Positions 1-6,459 are shown, counted from the stretch's first letter. The stretch is DNA of 6,741 nucleotides from Roseobacter sp. (GCA_024636425.1 JAGXHB010000117.1:1-6741); one strand, 5' to 3'. Translations and numbers: made by a program. Notes: a model not told the origin generated them from the letters alone.

Positions 1-159
1 AACGGCGCAATGACAGGATCAGGCTCTGTCATCACGTCTGACGTCGAAGCCGACGCGCTGGCCATTGGTCGCGCCCCTCAGGTGGAAAAACCGGGCATGG
101 CCCGCAAAATGTTACAAATGTTAAAGGCCAAGAAGGCAAAACAGGAAAGAGGCAGCTAA
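1..159 (+). CDS. glmU: GlmU, bifunctional UDP-N-acetylglucosamine pyrophosphorylase / glucosamine-1-phosphate N-acetyltransferase (3' end only)
   Basis: Only the last 52 residues are present; the gene starts before the window. GlmU acetylates glucosamine-1-phosphate and then couples it to UTP, giving UDP-GlcNAc in the cytoplasm. The visible part is the end of the C-terminal left-handed beta-helix acetyltransferase domain: a hexapeptide-like turn (GSGSVIT, residues 7-13 of the fragment), then the family's closing signature ALAIGRAPQ (20-28), followed by a Lys-rich tail (KAKKAKQERGS). E. coli GlmU ends in a comparable ALAISR-type motif and a basic tail. The TAA stop lies 2 nt before the glmS start, so the two genes are almost certainly co-transcribed, and GlmS makes the sugar phosphate that (after GlmM) feeds GlmU. 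The ribosome binding site of glmS lies inside this coding end. Identification is by motif and by neighbour; confidence is high despite the short fragment. Confidence 0.9.
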   Translation, partial: NGAMTGSGSVITSDVEADALAIGRAPQVEKPGMARKMLQMLKAKKAKQERGS

Positions 160-161
160 AA

Positions 162-1982
162 ATGTGCGGTATTGTCGGGGTCTTAGGCCAACACGAAGCA
201 GCGCCAATCCTTGTAGAGGCGCTGAAACGGCTTGAATATCGGGGCTATGACAGCGCCGGTATCGCTACGGTAAATGAGGGCCGACTGGACCGCCGGCGCG
301 CGGTCGGCAAGCTGGTGAACCTGTCAGACCTGCTGGTGCACGACCCCCTCGCCGGCAAATCCGGCATCGGCCACACCCGCTGGGCCACGCATGGCGCGCC
401 TTCGGTGACCAATGCCCACCCGCATCAGGCGGGCCCTGTGGCCGTCGTCCATAACGGCATCATTGAGAACTTCCGCGAGCTGCGGGCCGAACTGTCCGGT
501 CTTGGGGCAAAATTCGTGACCGAAACGGATACAGAAACCGTCGCACTGCTGACCGAGCATTACATGTCCCAGGGGCTTGGCCCGGTAGAGGCTGCAACTA
601 AGACCCTGTCGCGCCTGCAGGGTGCCTTTGCGCTGGCGTTTTTGTTCGATGGCGAAGAAGATCTGATGATCGGTGCCCGCAAAGGTGCGCCGCTGGCCGT
701 GGGCTATGGCGACAATGAGATGTTTCTTGGCAGCGACGCCATCGCCCTGTCACCCATGACCGACCGGATTACCTATCTCGAGGAAGGCGACAGCGCCGTT
801 CTCACCCGCAGATCCGTCGATATTTTTGACGCCAAGGGTGCCAGAGTAACCCGCGCGATCAAGACCATCAGCCTTGACAATACCCGCGTCGACAAGGCTG
901 GCCACAAGCATTTCATGGCCAAGGAAATTGCCGAGCAGCCCGGCGTGATCGGCGAAGCCCTGTCCCATTACATCAGCGCCAAGGGCGAGATCTTTCTGCC
1001 CGATCCCGGCATTGATTTCACCGCGATCGACCGCATCACGATGGTGGCCTGCGGCACAGCATCCTATGCCTGCCTGACCGCGAAATACTGGTTCGAACAG
1101 ATCGCCCGCCTGCCCGTCGAAGTCGATGTGGCCTCTGAATTCCGCTACCGTGAACCGCCTGTTCCGGCCCGTACCATGGCGCTGTTCGTCAGCCAGTCCG
1201 GCGAAACCGCCGACACGCTGGCTGCCCTGCGCTACTGTGTGGGCAAGGCCGATACGATCCTTTCGGTCGTCAATGTGACGGAATCCTCGATTGCGCGTGA
1301 AAGCGATTTGGCACTGCCGATCCACGCCGGCATCGAAGTCGGCGTCGCCTCGACCAAGGCGTTCACCTGTCAGTTGACCGTTTTGTTCGTCATGGTCCTG
1401 AAAGCCGCGATAGACCGGGGCGTGATCAGTCAGGAACAGCTTGCCGATTACGTATCGGGGCTGCGGTCGCTGCCGTCGCTGATCAATACGGCCCTCGAGC
1501 AGAACAACGCGATCCGCGATGCGGCCAACAAGCTGTCGCACGCCCGCGACGTGCTGTTTCTGGGCCGTGGCCCGATGTTTCCTCTGGCCTTGGAAGGTGC
1601 GCTTAAACTAAAGGAAATCAGCTACATACACGCCGAAGCTTATGCATCAGGTGAGCTGAAACACGGCCCCATCGCCTTGATCGACGAGAAAGTTCCGGTG
1701 GTGGTCATGGCCCCCAAGGATACGCTTTTCGACAAGACGGTCAGCAACATGCAAGAGGTGATGGCGCGCAAGGGCAAGGTGATCCTCATTTCCGATCGCG
1801 CAGGCCTAGATGAGGCCTCCGAAGGGGTCTGGGCAACGATCGAAATGCCCCCTGTTCTCGATGCGCTCGCGCCGATCCTCTATGCGATCCCGGCGCAGCT
1901 GCTGGCCTATCATACGGCCATCGCCAAAGGAACGGACGTGGATCAGCCGCGCAACCTCGCCAAGTCGGTGACCGTCGAATAG
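162..1982 (+). CDS. glmS: GlmS, glutamine--fructose-6-phosphate aminotransferase (isomerizing)
   Basis: Cytoplasmic enzyme that makes glucosamine-6-phosphate from fructose-6-phosphate and glutamine, the first committed step to UDP-GlcNAc for peptidoglycan and lipid A. At 606 residues it is full length (E. coli about 609). The N-terminal class II amidotransferase domain opens with MCGIVG, where Cys2 becomes the nucleophile after Met removal; this fixes the start. It continues with HTRWATHG (71-78), HNGIIENF (97-104) and ETDTE (121-125). Two SIS sugar-isomerase domains follow: ACGTAS (296-301) and SQSGET (344-349) in the first, and KEISYIHAEAYASGELKHGP starting at 484 in the second. The C-terminus LAKSVTVE carries the catalytic Lys (K601). 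AGGA (143-146) and GAGG (149-152) precede the ATG. It follows glmU by 2 nt and ends 6 nt before the stop of the convergent FkbM gene. No glmS ribozyme can be present in the 2-nt gap. No key residue is missing. Confidence 0.98.
   Translation: MCGIVGVLGQHEAAPILVEALKRLEYRGYDSAGIATVNEGRLDRRRAVGKLVNLSDLLVHDPLAGKSGIGHTRWATHGAPSVTNAHPHQAGPVAVVHNGIIENFRELRAELSGLGAKFVTETDTETVALLTEHYMSQGLGPVEAATKTLSRLQGAFALAFLFDGEEDLMIGARKGAPLAVGYGDNEMFLGSDAIALSPMTDRITYLEEGDSAVLTRRSVDIFDAKGARVTRAIKTISLDNTRVDKAGHKHFMAKEIAEQPGVIGEALSHYISAKGEIFLPDPGIDFTAIDRITMVACGTASYACLTAKYWFEQIARLPVEVDVASEFRYREPPVPARTMALFVSQSGETADTLAALRYCVGKADTILSVVNVTESSIARESDLALPIHAGIEVGVASTKAFTCQLTVLFVMVLKAAIDRGVISQEQLADYVSGLRSLPSLINTALEQNNAIRDAANKLSHARDVLFLGRGPMFPLALEGALKLKEISYIHAEAYASGELKHGPIALIDEKVPVVVMAPKDTLFDKTVSNMQEVMARKGKVILISDRAGLDEASEGVWATIEMPPVLDALAPILYAIPAQLLAYHTAIAKGTDVDQPRNLAKSVTVE
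1953..1982 (+). other. attTn7-type recognition segment at the 3' end of glmS (apparently unoccupied)
   Basis: These 30 nt encode the conserved GlmS C-terminus NLAKSVTVE plus stop. In other bacteria the equivalent stretch is bound by TnsD/TniQ-family proteins of Tn7-like elements, which insert about 25 bp past the glmS stop. What is seen is the conserved coding sequence; that it would work as an attachment site is inference. No Tn7 end, target-site duplication or tns gene follows, and the next gene is intact, so the site looks empty. An insertion at the usual distance (about 2005-2010) would cut the last codons of the convergent FkbM gene instead of falling in a neutral terminator as in E. coli. 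Confidence 0.45.
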
Positions 1983-1988
1983 CCGGTC

Positions 1989-2705
1989 TCAGGCTTTCTG
2001 ATAAAGCACATCGCCGTGCCGCTGAACGAGGGCATAGCGATGTGACACCAGTTTGAACCCATGCTTGCGGAAATGGGCGTCCACCTCTGAAAACTGCGCG
2101 CCGCCCTCATACATCGCCACGCGCGACACTTCGCATTTGCACAGCGTGAACGCTTCGAGATCGGCACCCAATCCTTCCAGCACCGAAAGTTCGTGACCCT
2201 GCACATCGACGACAAGCATGGCGCGTTGAAAGGCGGCGACATCAATGCCATGCTCCGCCAGAATAGCGGGCAGCGAGCGGCTGCGCAGGGTCAGCACCTC
2301 GCCCGTCTCGCGGGCATGCTCGAATCGCTCTTTGAAGATATCGGTCGCGTGATGCACCGACGACGACGCGCCATCGCCGCTGAAGCGGTGAAAGGACATG
2401 TCCTCAGCCCCGGCCGATACCAGCGCACAGGTGGTCAGATGCCGCGTCGGTCCGGCCCGCTTCGCCATTTCGGCACACAGAACGTCGTAGGTTTCCGGAT
2501 CCGCCTCGATCCACAAAACGGTGCGGGCCCCAAAAGCCTCATAGCGCGCTGCATCTTCTCCCCAATGGGCCCCCACGTGAACAACCAGATCCACCGGAGC
2601 CATGCGGGTCATCACCAGTTCATATTTGGACGCGCGCAGGTGCTTGCGCCAGCTTTGCGGGACAAAACGCTTGGCCCGACGCTCGATTGATTTCAAAAAT
2701 GTCAT
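1989..2705 (-). CDS. FkbM family SAM-dependent methyltransferase
   Basis: Predicted 238-residue cytoplasmic class I methyltransferase of the FkbM (Methyltransf_21) family, which usually O-methylates sugars or polyketide-type hydroxyls; the substrate here is unknown. The SAM-binding Rossmann core is visible: VVHVGAHWGED (41-51, the family's DVGAN.G-like motif I), WIEADPETY (65-73, with the acidic residue expected to hold the ribose), a Ser-rich FSGDGASSS loop (108-116), and VVDVQGHELSVLEG (165-178), the diagnostic FkbM motif usually written IDVEG.E..VL.G. CEVSRVAMYEGG (191-202) and a C-terminal HFRKHGF.LV segment complete the fold. The N-terminus is basic with no signal peptide. The start at MTFLKS is chosen because upstream in-frame sequence runs into the divergent gene. 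AGAG on the minus strand (2716-2719) may be a weak ribosome binding site. It stands alone: convergent with glmS, divergent from the AlkD-like gene. A role in modifying surface polysaccharide is possible but only guessed. Confidence 0.85.
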   Translation of the reverse strand: MTFLKSIERRAKRFVPQSWRKHLRASKYELVMTRMAPVDLVVHVGAHWGEDAARYEAFGARTVLWIEADPETYDVLCAEMAKRAGPTRHLTTCALVSAGAEDMSFHRFSGDGASSSVHHATDIFKERFEHARETGEVLTLRSRSLPAILAEHGIDVAAFQRAMLVVDVQGHELSVLEGLGADLEAFTLCKCEVSRVAMYEGGAQFSEVDAHFRKHGFKLVSHRYALVQRHGDVLYQKA

Positions 2706-2708
2706 GGG

Positions 2709-2749
2709 TTTCGGTCTCTTGTTGATTTCCTTTGATACCAGAGCCGAAA
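2709..2749. repeat. Inverted repeat filling the divergent gap between the FkbM and AlkD-like genes
   Basis: The left arm TTTCGG (2709-2714) plus CTCT (2716-2719) pairs with AGAG (2740-2743) plus CCGAAA (2744-2749): ten base pairs with one unpaired T at 2715 and a 20-nt centre (2720-2739). The repeat is centred almost exactly midway between the two start codons (2705 on -, 2751 on +), and each arm lies immediately in front of one of them. Each gene is thus preceded by the same sequence, AGAG(A)CCGAAA, including its only purine-rich ribosome-binding candidate. It could be an operator for a dimeric regulator, a 5' leader hairpin, or duplicated translation-initiation sequence. No clear -35/-10 pair was found in the gap. 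Confidence 0.5.
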
Positions 2750-2750
2750 T

Positions 2751-3464
2751 ATGGTGCAAGGCGTGATGATTGATACATATCTTGACCAACTCCGCGCGCA
2801 CGCTGATCCTGACCGGATCCCCCAGATGCAGGCCTATCACAAGATCGACCGGCCCTATCTTGGCGTGATCAATCCACAGATCAACGATCTGACCAAAGCA
2901 TGGCGCGATGACCTTGACCTGCCTGCCCGCATCACACTGGCGGACGGCCTCTGGCAGACCGACATCTTCGAGGCACGGCTTGCGGCCGCCAAGCTGCTGA
3001 CCCAGGCAAGGCTGCGCCCCGATGACGAGGCTGCTTGGCAGCTCATGCAATCCTGGGTGCCCGACTTCGACAGCTGGGCCATTTCCGATCATGCCTGCAT
3101 GGCAATGCAAAAACGTCTGGTTGCCGATCCGGCCCGCCTTGATACCGTGGAAGGATGGACAGGGTCAGATCACCTGTGGACCCGACGCGCCGCGCTGGTC
3201 GCGACGTTGCCTTGGACCAAGCAGAACAATCCCAAGCCGGAAGAGCTTGCCGCGCGGGACCGCATTTTGGGATGGGCGGCCGGGTATCTTCCCGTCAAGA
3301 ACGGCATTCTCCAAAAGGCGATTGCATGGTGGGTGCGCGATCTCAGCCGCCATGACGCAGCGCGCGCCATTACATTCCTGCAGGAAAACGGCCCCCAAAT
3401 GAAAGCCTACGCAGTCAAGGAAGCTTCGCGCTACTTGCCCACACGCGAAAACCCCGCGATCTGA
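2751..3464 (+). CDS. AlkD-like DNA alkylation repair protein (HEAT-like repeat DNA glycosylase family)
   Basis: A 237-residue, helix-rich, Trp-rich protein without signal peptide or membrane segment, matching the DNA alkylation repair (AlkC/AlkD) family. Members are all-helical HEAT-like repeat proteins that excise positively charged alkylated bases such as N3- and N7-alkylpurines. In Bacillus cereus AlkD the residues lining the lesion are W109, D113, R148 and W187. Here DSWAISD gives W109 and D113 with the same spacing, LWTRRAAL gives R145/R146, and LQKAIAWWVRDLSR (187-200) gives W193, so the active-site set appears complete. Length is close to AlkD (about 230-240). ATG 2751 is used; ATG 2766 (residue 6, MIDTYL) is a real alternative with AAGG at 2758-2761. 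Neither has a strong ribosome binding site. It is divergent from the FkbM gene across 45 nt and convergent with the lipoprotein gene. No ada, alkA or alkB neighbour is present, so adaptive-response control is not indicated. Confidence 0.85.
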   Translation: MVQGVMIDTYLDQLRAHADPDRIPQMQAYHKIDRPYLGVINPQINDLTKAWRDDLDLPARITLADGLWQTDIFEARLAAAKLLTQARLRPDDEAAWQLMQSWVPDFDSWAISDHACMAMQKRLVADPARLDTVEGWTGSDHLWTRRAALVATLPWTKQNNPKPEELAARDRILGWAAGYLPVKNGILQKAIAWWVRDLSRHDAARAITFLQENGPQMKAYAVKEASRYLPTRENPAI

Positions 3465-3516
3465 AGCTCTTCAGTCGACCCGTTTCAGGCGCTGGCTTTG
3501 ACATGTTACGTGGGTT

Positions 3517-3535
3517 CCGGGGGGCTGCCCTCCGG
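3517..3535. terminator. Possible bidirectional hairpin between convergent genes
   Basis: A GC-rich dyad, CCGG-G-GGGC-T-GCCC-T-CCGG, lies in the 86-nt gap (3465-3550) between the stop of the AlkD-like gene and the stop of the convergent lipoprotein gene. The arms pair completely apart from a G-T wobble on the + strand transcript; sterically the central 3-5 nt form the loop. Neither strand has a T-run after it, so it does not fit a classical intrinsic terminator, though it could serve transcripts from both sides. A second, weaker palindrome, CTGAAG-CT-CTTCAG (3461-3474), overlaps the stop codon of the AlkD-like gene. Nothing else is seen in this gap. Confidence 0.35.
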
Positions 3536-3550
3536 CTCTCGCCACAAAGA

Positions 3551-4069
3551 TCACCCGTCGATCGAAAGCTCGACCGTGGTCAGATCGGTCAGCGACGCCC
3601 CGATCAGGCGCAAGGCCGCCAGTGACATCCGGCTGCCCGCTGTTGCACTGCCCGCGATCGGGATCAGCGTCACGGTGGAGGACTTACCTGTCGCGGGATT
3701 GGTCACACGCCCCTGCGCCTCGGCTTCGACAAGCGGTGTCTTGATCCAAAGGCCGGGTTCCGTGGCACTGCCCAAGGACGCAACAGTGGTGCCCAGTGCC
3801 CGCCCGCCAGCGGCTGCAGGCGCTGATGCGGCGGCACGCTGTTCGGGGGTTGTGGTGTCCAGCGCGTCGGCCGTGCGGGCCTGTGATGTCGGCGGTGGCG
3901 ACGCCGTGGCAGGCGCAAGGCCCGTTTGCCCCCCTGGCGATGCCCCGGGCATCGCCGCCTCGGAAGGGGCGGTCGCATCTGCGCCGCCGCCCAGACCCAA
4001 CCGCTCGGACATCCCCGAACACCCCGAAAGCCCGACCGTCAGGCAGCTTAGAATAAGTATATGTTTCAT
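3551..4069 (-). CDS. Small lipoprotein with Ala/Pro-rich linker and RlpA-like (double-psi beta-barrel-like) C-terminus
   Basis: A 172-residue predicted lipoprotein. MKHILILSCLTVGLSGC is a short type II signal peptide with lipobox LSGC and lipidated Cys17; Ser18 (no Asp at +2) would favour sorting to the outer membrane. This signal fixes the start at 4069; an in-frame ATG at 4105 would bury it. Residues about 28-88 are a low-complexity Ala/Pro/Gly/Thr linker. The conserved-looking part is 90-170: ALGTTVASLGSATEPGLWIKTPLV, then RVTNPATGKSSTVTLIPIAG (121-140) and SRMSLAALRLIGASL (146-160). That order (VTN..TG.S..V, then a segment ending in SL.A...IG) resembles the RlpA double-psi beta-barrel, but the Asp and His of catalytic RlpA are not apparent, so lytic transglycosylase activity is doubtful. 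From memory, Rhodobacteraceae homologues are sometimes named D-galactarate dehydratase, which size and signal peptide argue against. It is convergent with the AlkD-like gene and divergent from moaA. Confidence 0.75.
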   Translation of the reverse strand: MKHILILSCLTVGLSGCSGMSERLGLGGGADATAPSEAAMPGASPGGQTGLAPATASPPPTSQARTADALDTTTPEQRAAASAPAAAGGRALGTTVASLGSATEPGLWIKTPLVEAEAQGRVTNPATGKSSTVTLIPIAGSATAGSRMSLAALRLIGASLTDLTTVELSIDG

Positions 4070-4156
4070 GGGACTCAGGTTATCTGCGCTTCGGCCACGC
4101 TTCAATCTCCTAAATCACCCTTGCCCCGGCATGGGCCGATGTTTACCTATACTCTC
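4070..4156. promoter_or_regulatory. Divergent intergenic region, probable promoters for the lipoprotein gene and moaA
   Basis: These 87 nt separate two divergent starts, so promoters for both are expected here. On the + strand TATACT (4148-4153) is a good -10 hexamer, but it ends only 3 nt before the chosen moaA ATG and the nearest TTGCCC (4121-4126) is about 21 nt upstream, too far for a standard -35. On the - strand GATAAC near the lipoprotein start with TTGAAG about 15 nt upstream is a weak candidate. No convincing molybdenum cofactor riboswitch fold could be recognised by eye, and the space is too short for one plus a promoter. Assignment of exact elements is uncertain. Confidence 0.3.
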
Positions 4157-5164
4157 ATGAATGCACCTTTGATTGACCCTTTCGCCCGCGCAATCACCTA
4201 TCTGCGTGTCTCTGTCACGGACCGCTGCGATTTCCGCTGTGTCTACTGCATGTCCGAGAACATGAACTTCCTGCCCAAGAAAGAGCTTCTTACGCTCGAG
4301 GAATTGGACAGGCTGTGCACGAATTTCATTGATCTGGGCGTCCAGAAGCTGCGGATTACCGGCGGTGAGCCGCTGGTGCGCAAGGGCATCATGACCTTCT
4401 TTGACAGCATGACCCGCCATCTTGAGGCAGGCACGCTCAAAGAGCTCACACTGACCACGAATGGCAGCCAGCTTGAACGCTATGCCGCCGATCTCTACGC
4501 GGCGGGTGTGCGACGCGTGAATGTGTCGCTTGATACGCTTGATGACCAGAAATTCGCGGACATCACCCGCTGGGGTCGCCTGCCACAGGTGCTGCGCGGC
4601 ATTGATGCCGCACAGGCCGCAGGGTTGCGGGTCAAGATCAATGCGGTCGCCCTCAAGGGCTTTAACGAGGTCGAACTGCCCACGATCACGCAGTGGTGCG
4701 CCACCCGCGACATTGACCTCACCTGGATCGAAGTCATGCCGATGGGCGATCTGGGCAACGAAGACCGCCTTGGCCAGTACTGGTCCCTCAAGGATGTGCG
4801 CCGCACCTACGAGGACCATTACACCGTCACCGATCTGATCGAGAACACAGGCGGCCCTGCCCGCTATGTAAGGCTTGAGGAAACGGGGCAGAAGATCGGC
4901 TTCATCACGCCGCTCAGCCATAATTTTTGCGAAAGCTGCAACCGTGTGCGCATCACCTGCACCGGTGAGATCTACCTGTGTCTGGGTCAGGAAGACGCGG
5001 CGGATCTGCGCGCGCCGTTGCGCGAACATCCCGAAGATGATGCGCCGCTCAAGGATGCGATCCGCGCCGCCATCACCCTCAAGCCCAAGGGGCATGATTT
5101 TGACTATTCCCGTCAGAAACTGGATGGGCAAATGCCCCGCCACATGAGCCACACAGGCGGCTGA
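4157..5164 (+). CDS. moaA: MoaA, GTP 3',8-cyclase (molybdenum cofactor biosynthesis)
   Basis: Radical SAM enzyme that converts GTP to 3',8-cyclo-7,8-dihydro-GTP, which MoaC turns into cyclic pyranopterin monophosphate, the first molybdenum cofactor intermediate. The 335-residue protein has usual MoaA length. The N-terminal [4Fe-4S] site is C24-x3-C28-x2-C31 (in DRCDFRCVYCMSE), the SAM-binding GGEP is at 69-72, and the C-terminal GTP-binding cluster is C258-x2-C261-x13-C275 (FCESCNRVR...YLC). The protein ends in the Gly-Gly tail typical of MoaA and important for activity. The start at MNAPLIDPF is chosen because that is where family similarity begins; in-frame ATGs at 4061 and 4139 would add residues unlike MoaA, the first also overlapping the lipoprotein gene. 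No Shine-Dalgarno sequence precedes 4157. No other moa or mob gene is in the window; waaA follows after 8 nt. Confidence 0.96.
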   Translation: MNAPLIDPFARAITYLRVSVTDRCDFRCVYCMSENMNFLPKKELLTLEELDRLCTNFIDLGVQKLRITGGEPLVRKGIMTFFDSMTRHLEAGTLKELTLTTNGSQLERYAADLYAAGVRRVNVSLDTLDDQKFADITRWGRLPQVLRGIDAAQAAGLRVKINAVALKGFNEVELPTITQWCATRDIDLTWIEVMPMGDLGNEDRLGQYWSLKDVRRTYEDHYTVTDLIENTGGPARYVRLEETGQKIGFITPLSHNFCESCNRVRITCTGEIYLCLGQEDAADLRAPLREHPEDDAPLKDAIRAAITLKPKGHDFDYSRQKLDGQMPRHMSHTGG

Positions 5165-5172
5165 CCCGCACC

Positions 5173-6459
5173 ATGGCGGTGCCGTTTCTTTACCGTGCTT
5201 GGGTTGCAGCAAGTATGTTGCTGGTGCCTTTCGCTGCACTGGCCCAAACCCGGAAACTGCGCGATCAAGGCATCAGCGCCGCCCGTGCCCATGAGAAGCT
5301 CGGCAACGCCACCAAAGACCGGCGCGGGAGCGGCCCGCTGGTCTGGCTGCATGCCGCATCAGTCGGGGAAAGCCTGTCGGTGCTGGCGTTGATCACCCGC
5401 ATGGGTGTGCTGATCCCTGATGCGCAGTTCCTGATCACGTCGGGCACCGCCACCTCGGCCACGCTGGTGGAACGGCGTCTACCGCCGCGCACAGTCCACC
5501 AGTTTGCGCCGTTGGATGCCCCCGGACCGCTCAGGCGGTTCCTGCGCCACTGGAAACCCGATGCGGCGATCTTTGTCGAAAGCGAGCTTTGGCCGCAGAT
5601 GCTGCGCCGGACCCATGCGACGGGTGCGCGCATGGCGCTGGTCAACGCGCGCATGTCCGACAAATCCGTAGCGACATGGCGCAAATGGCCACGGACCGCG
5701 CGCTATATGTTCGAGGTGTTCGACCTGATCCTGACACAGAACGACGCGATGGCCGATAACATGATCAGCATGCACGCCCCGCCTGACCGCGTGGCGCGTG
5801 GCATCAACCTCAAGTCGATGGCGGGCCCCTTGCCCGTTGACGAAGACGCGCTTTTCGAGGCCCGTACCGCCTTGGGGCACCGGCCCGTCTGGGTCGCGTC
5901 CTCCACCCACGAGGGGGAAGAGGGCAGCGTTCTGAGGGCACATAAGGCGCTGTTGCAGCGGTTTCCCGACCTGTGCTTGATCCTTGCCCCCCGTCATCCC
6001 GAACGCGGGGATGCGGTCGAGGCGATGATCACCGAGGCGGGTCTGACCTGCCAGCGCCGCAGCCGGGGCGAGCCTCTGGGCGGGCAGGTCTATCTGGCTG
6101 ATACGCTTGGGGATCTGGGGGTGTGGTACGCCCTGACGGAGATCGTGTTTCTGGGCGGATCGCTGCTGCCCATCGGCGGGCATAACCCCTTCGAAGTTGC
6201 GCAGGCCGGTGCGGCAGTGCTGTCGGGCAACCATGTGTCCGCCTTTGCCGAAACCTATGCCCAGCTCGAGACGGAAGGTGCCGCGCGCATCATTGCCGAC
6301 GGCGATGATCTGGCCCACTGGGTCATGACCTTGATCGAAGCACCGGACCAGCGCGACGCCATGACTGCCGCCGCCAAGCGGTTTGTCGGCGCGCAGGAGG
6401 ACCAGTTGGACAGCATCGCCCTGCGGCTGATCAAGGCGCTCGAATTGGGCAAACCATGA
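5173..6459 (+). CDS. waaA: WaaA/KdtA, 3-deoxy-D-manno-octulosonic acid (Kdo) transferase
   Basis: Inner-membrane-associated GT30 glycosyltransferase that moves Kdo from CMP-Kdo to lipid IVA, the first step of the lipopolysaccharide core. The 428-residue length is normal. An N-terminal hydrophobic segment (about 8-24) is the single membrane anchor. WLHAASVGE (58-66) ends in Glu66, equivalent to the catalytic Glu of characterised WaaA proteins. FVESELWPQ (134-142) closes the acceptor half; the CMP-Kdo half shows ASSTHEGEE (242-250), LAPRHPER, and FLGGSLLPIGGHNPFE (326-341), the GT-B signature of this family. It starts 8 nt after moaA, with AGGCGG of the moaA end as a possible ribosome binding site, and its stop overlaps the start of the next glycosyltransferase. 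Whether it adds one or two Kdo residues cannot be read from sequence. No key motif is missing. Confidence 0.96.
   Translation: MAVPFLYRAWVAASMLLVPFAALAQTRKLRDQGISAARAHEKLGNATKDRRGSGPLVWLHAASVGESLSVLALITRMGVLIPDAQFLITSGTATSATLVERRLPPRTVHQFAPLDAPGPLRRFLRHWKPDAAIFVESELWPQMLRRTHATGARMALVNARMSDKSVATWRKWPRTARYMFEVFDLILTQNDAMADNMISMHAPPDRVARGINLKSMAGPLPVDEDALFEARTALGHRPVWVASSTHEGEEGSVLRAHKALLQRFPDLCLILAPRHPERGDAVEAMITEAGLTCQRRSRGEPLGGQVYLADTLGDLGVWYALTEIVFLGGSLLPIGGHNPFEVAQAGAAVLSGNHVSAFAETYAQLETEGAARIIADGDDLAHWVMTLIEAPDQRDAMTAAAKRFVGAQEDQLDSIALRLIKALELGKP

Noticed and set aside
120..162. Possible glmS ribozyme or other leader element before glmS
   Set aside because: glmS starts 2 nt after the glmU stop, so there is no leader space; the glmS ribozyme is characteristic of Firmicutes.
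1970..1988. GACCG...CGGTC dyad spanning the glmS stop, as a possible terminator
   Set aside because: Only a five-base-pair stem with a 9-nt loop and no T-run, and it overlaps conserved coding sequence that explains it.
1943..2251. Minus-strand open frame of 102 codons running across the glmS end and the FkbM gene
   Set aside because: Its C-terminus (STVTDLARLRG) is just the antisense of the conserved GlmS tail PRNLAKSVTVE, and its front is the FkbM gene in another frame. It is a shadow.
2193..2690. Plus-strand 165-codon open frame inside the FkbM region
   Set aside because: Composition shows no family features, it lies wholly antisense to the FkbM motifs, and it has no plausible ribosome binding site.
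3498..4160. Plus-strand 220-codon open frame covering the lipoprotein gene
   Set aside because: The minus strand gives a coherent lipobox signal, linker and conserved C-terminal block, whereas the plus frame is a Ser/Ala/Pro/Arg-rich antisense reading.
4115..5239. Minus-strand 374-codon open frame opposite moaA
   Set aside because: Long antisense frames are common in GC-rich genes; moaA on the + strand has every catalytic motif.
5479..6318. Minus-strand 279-codon open frame opposite waaA
   Set aside because: Fully antisense to the WaaA motifs and without recognisable domain features.
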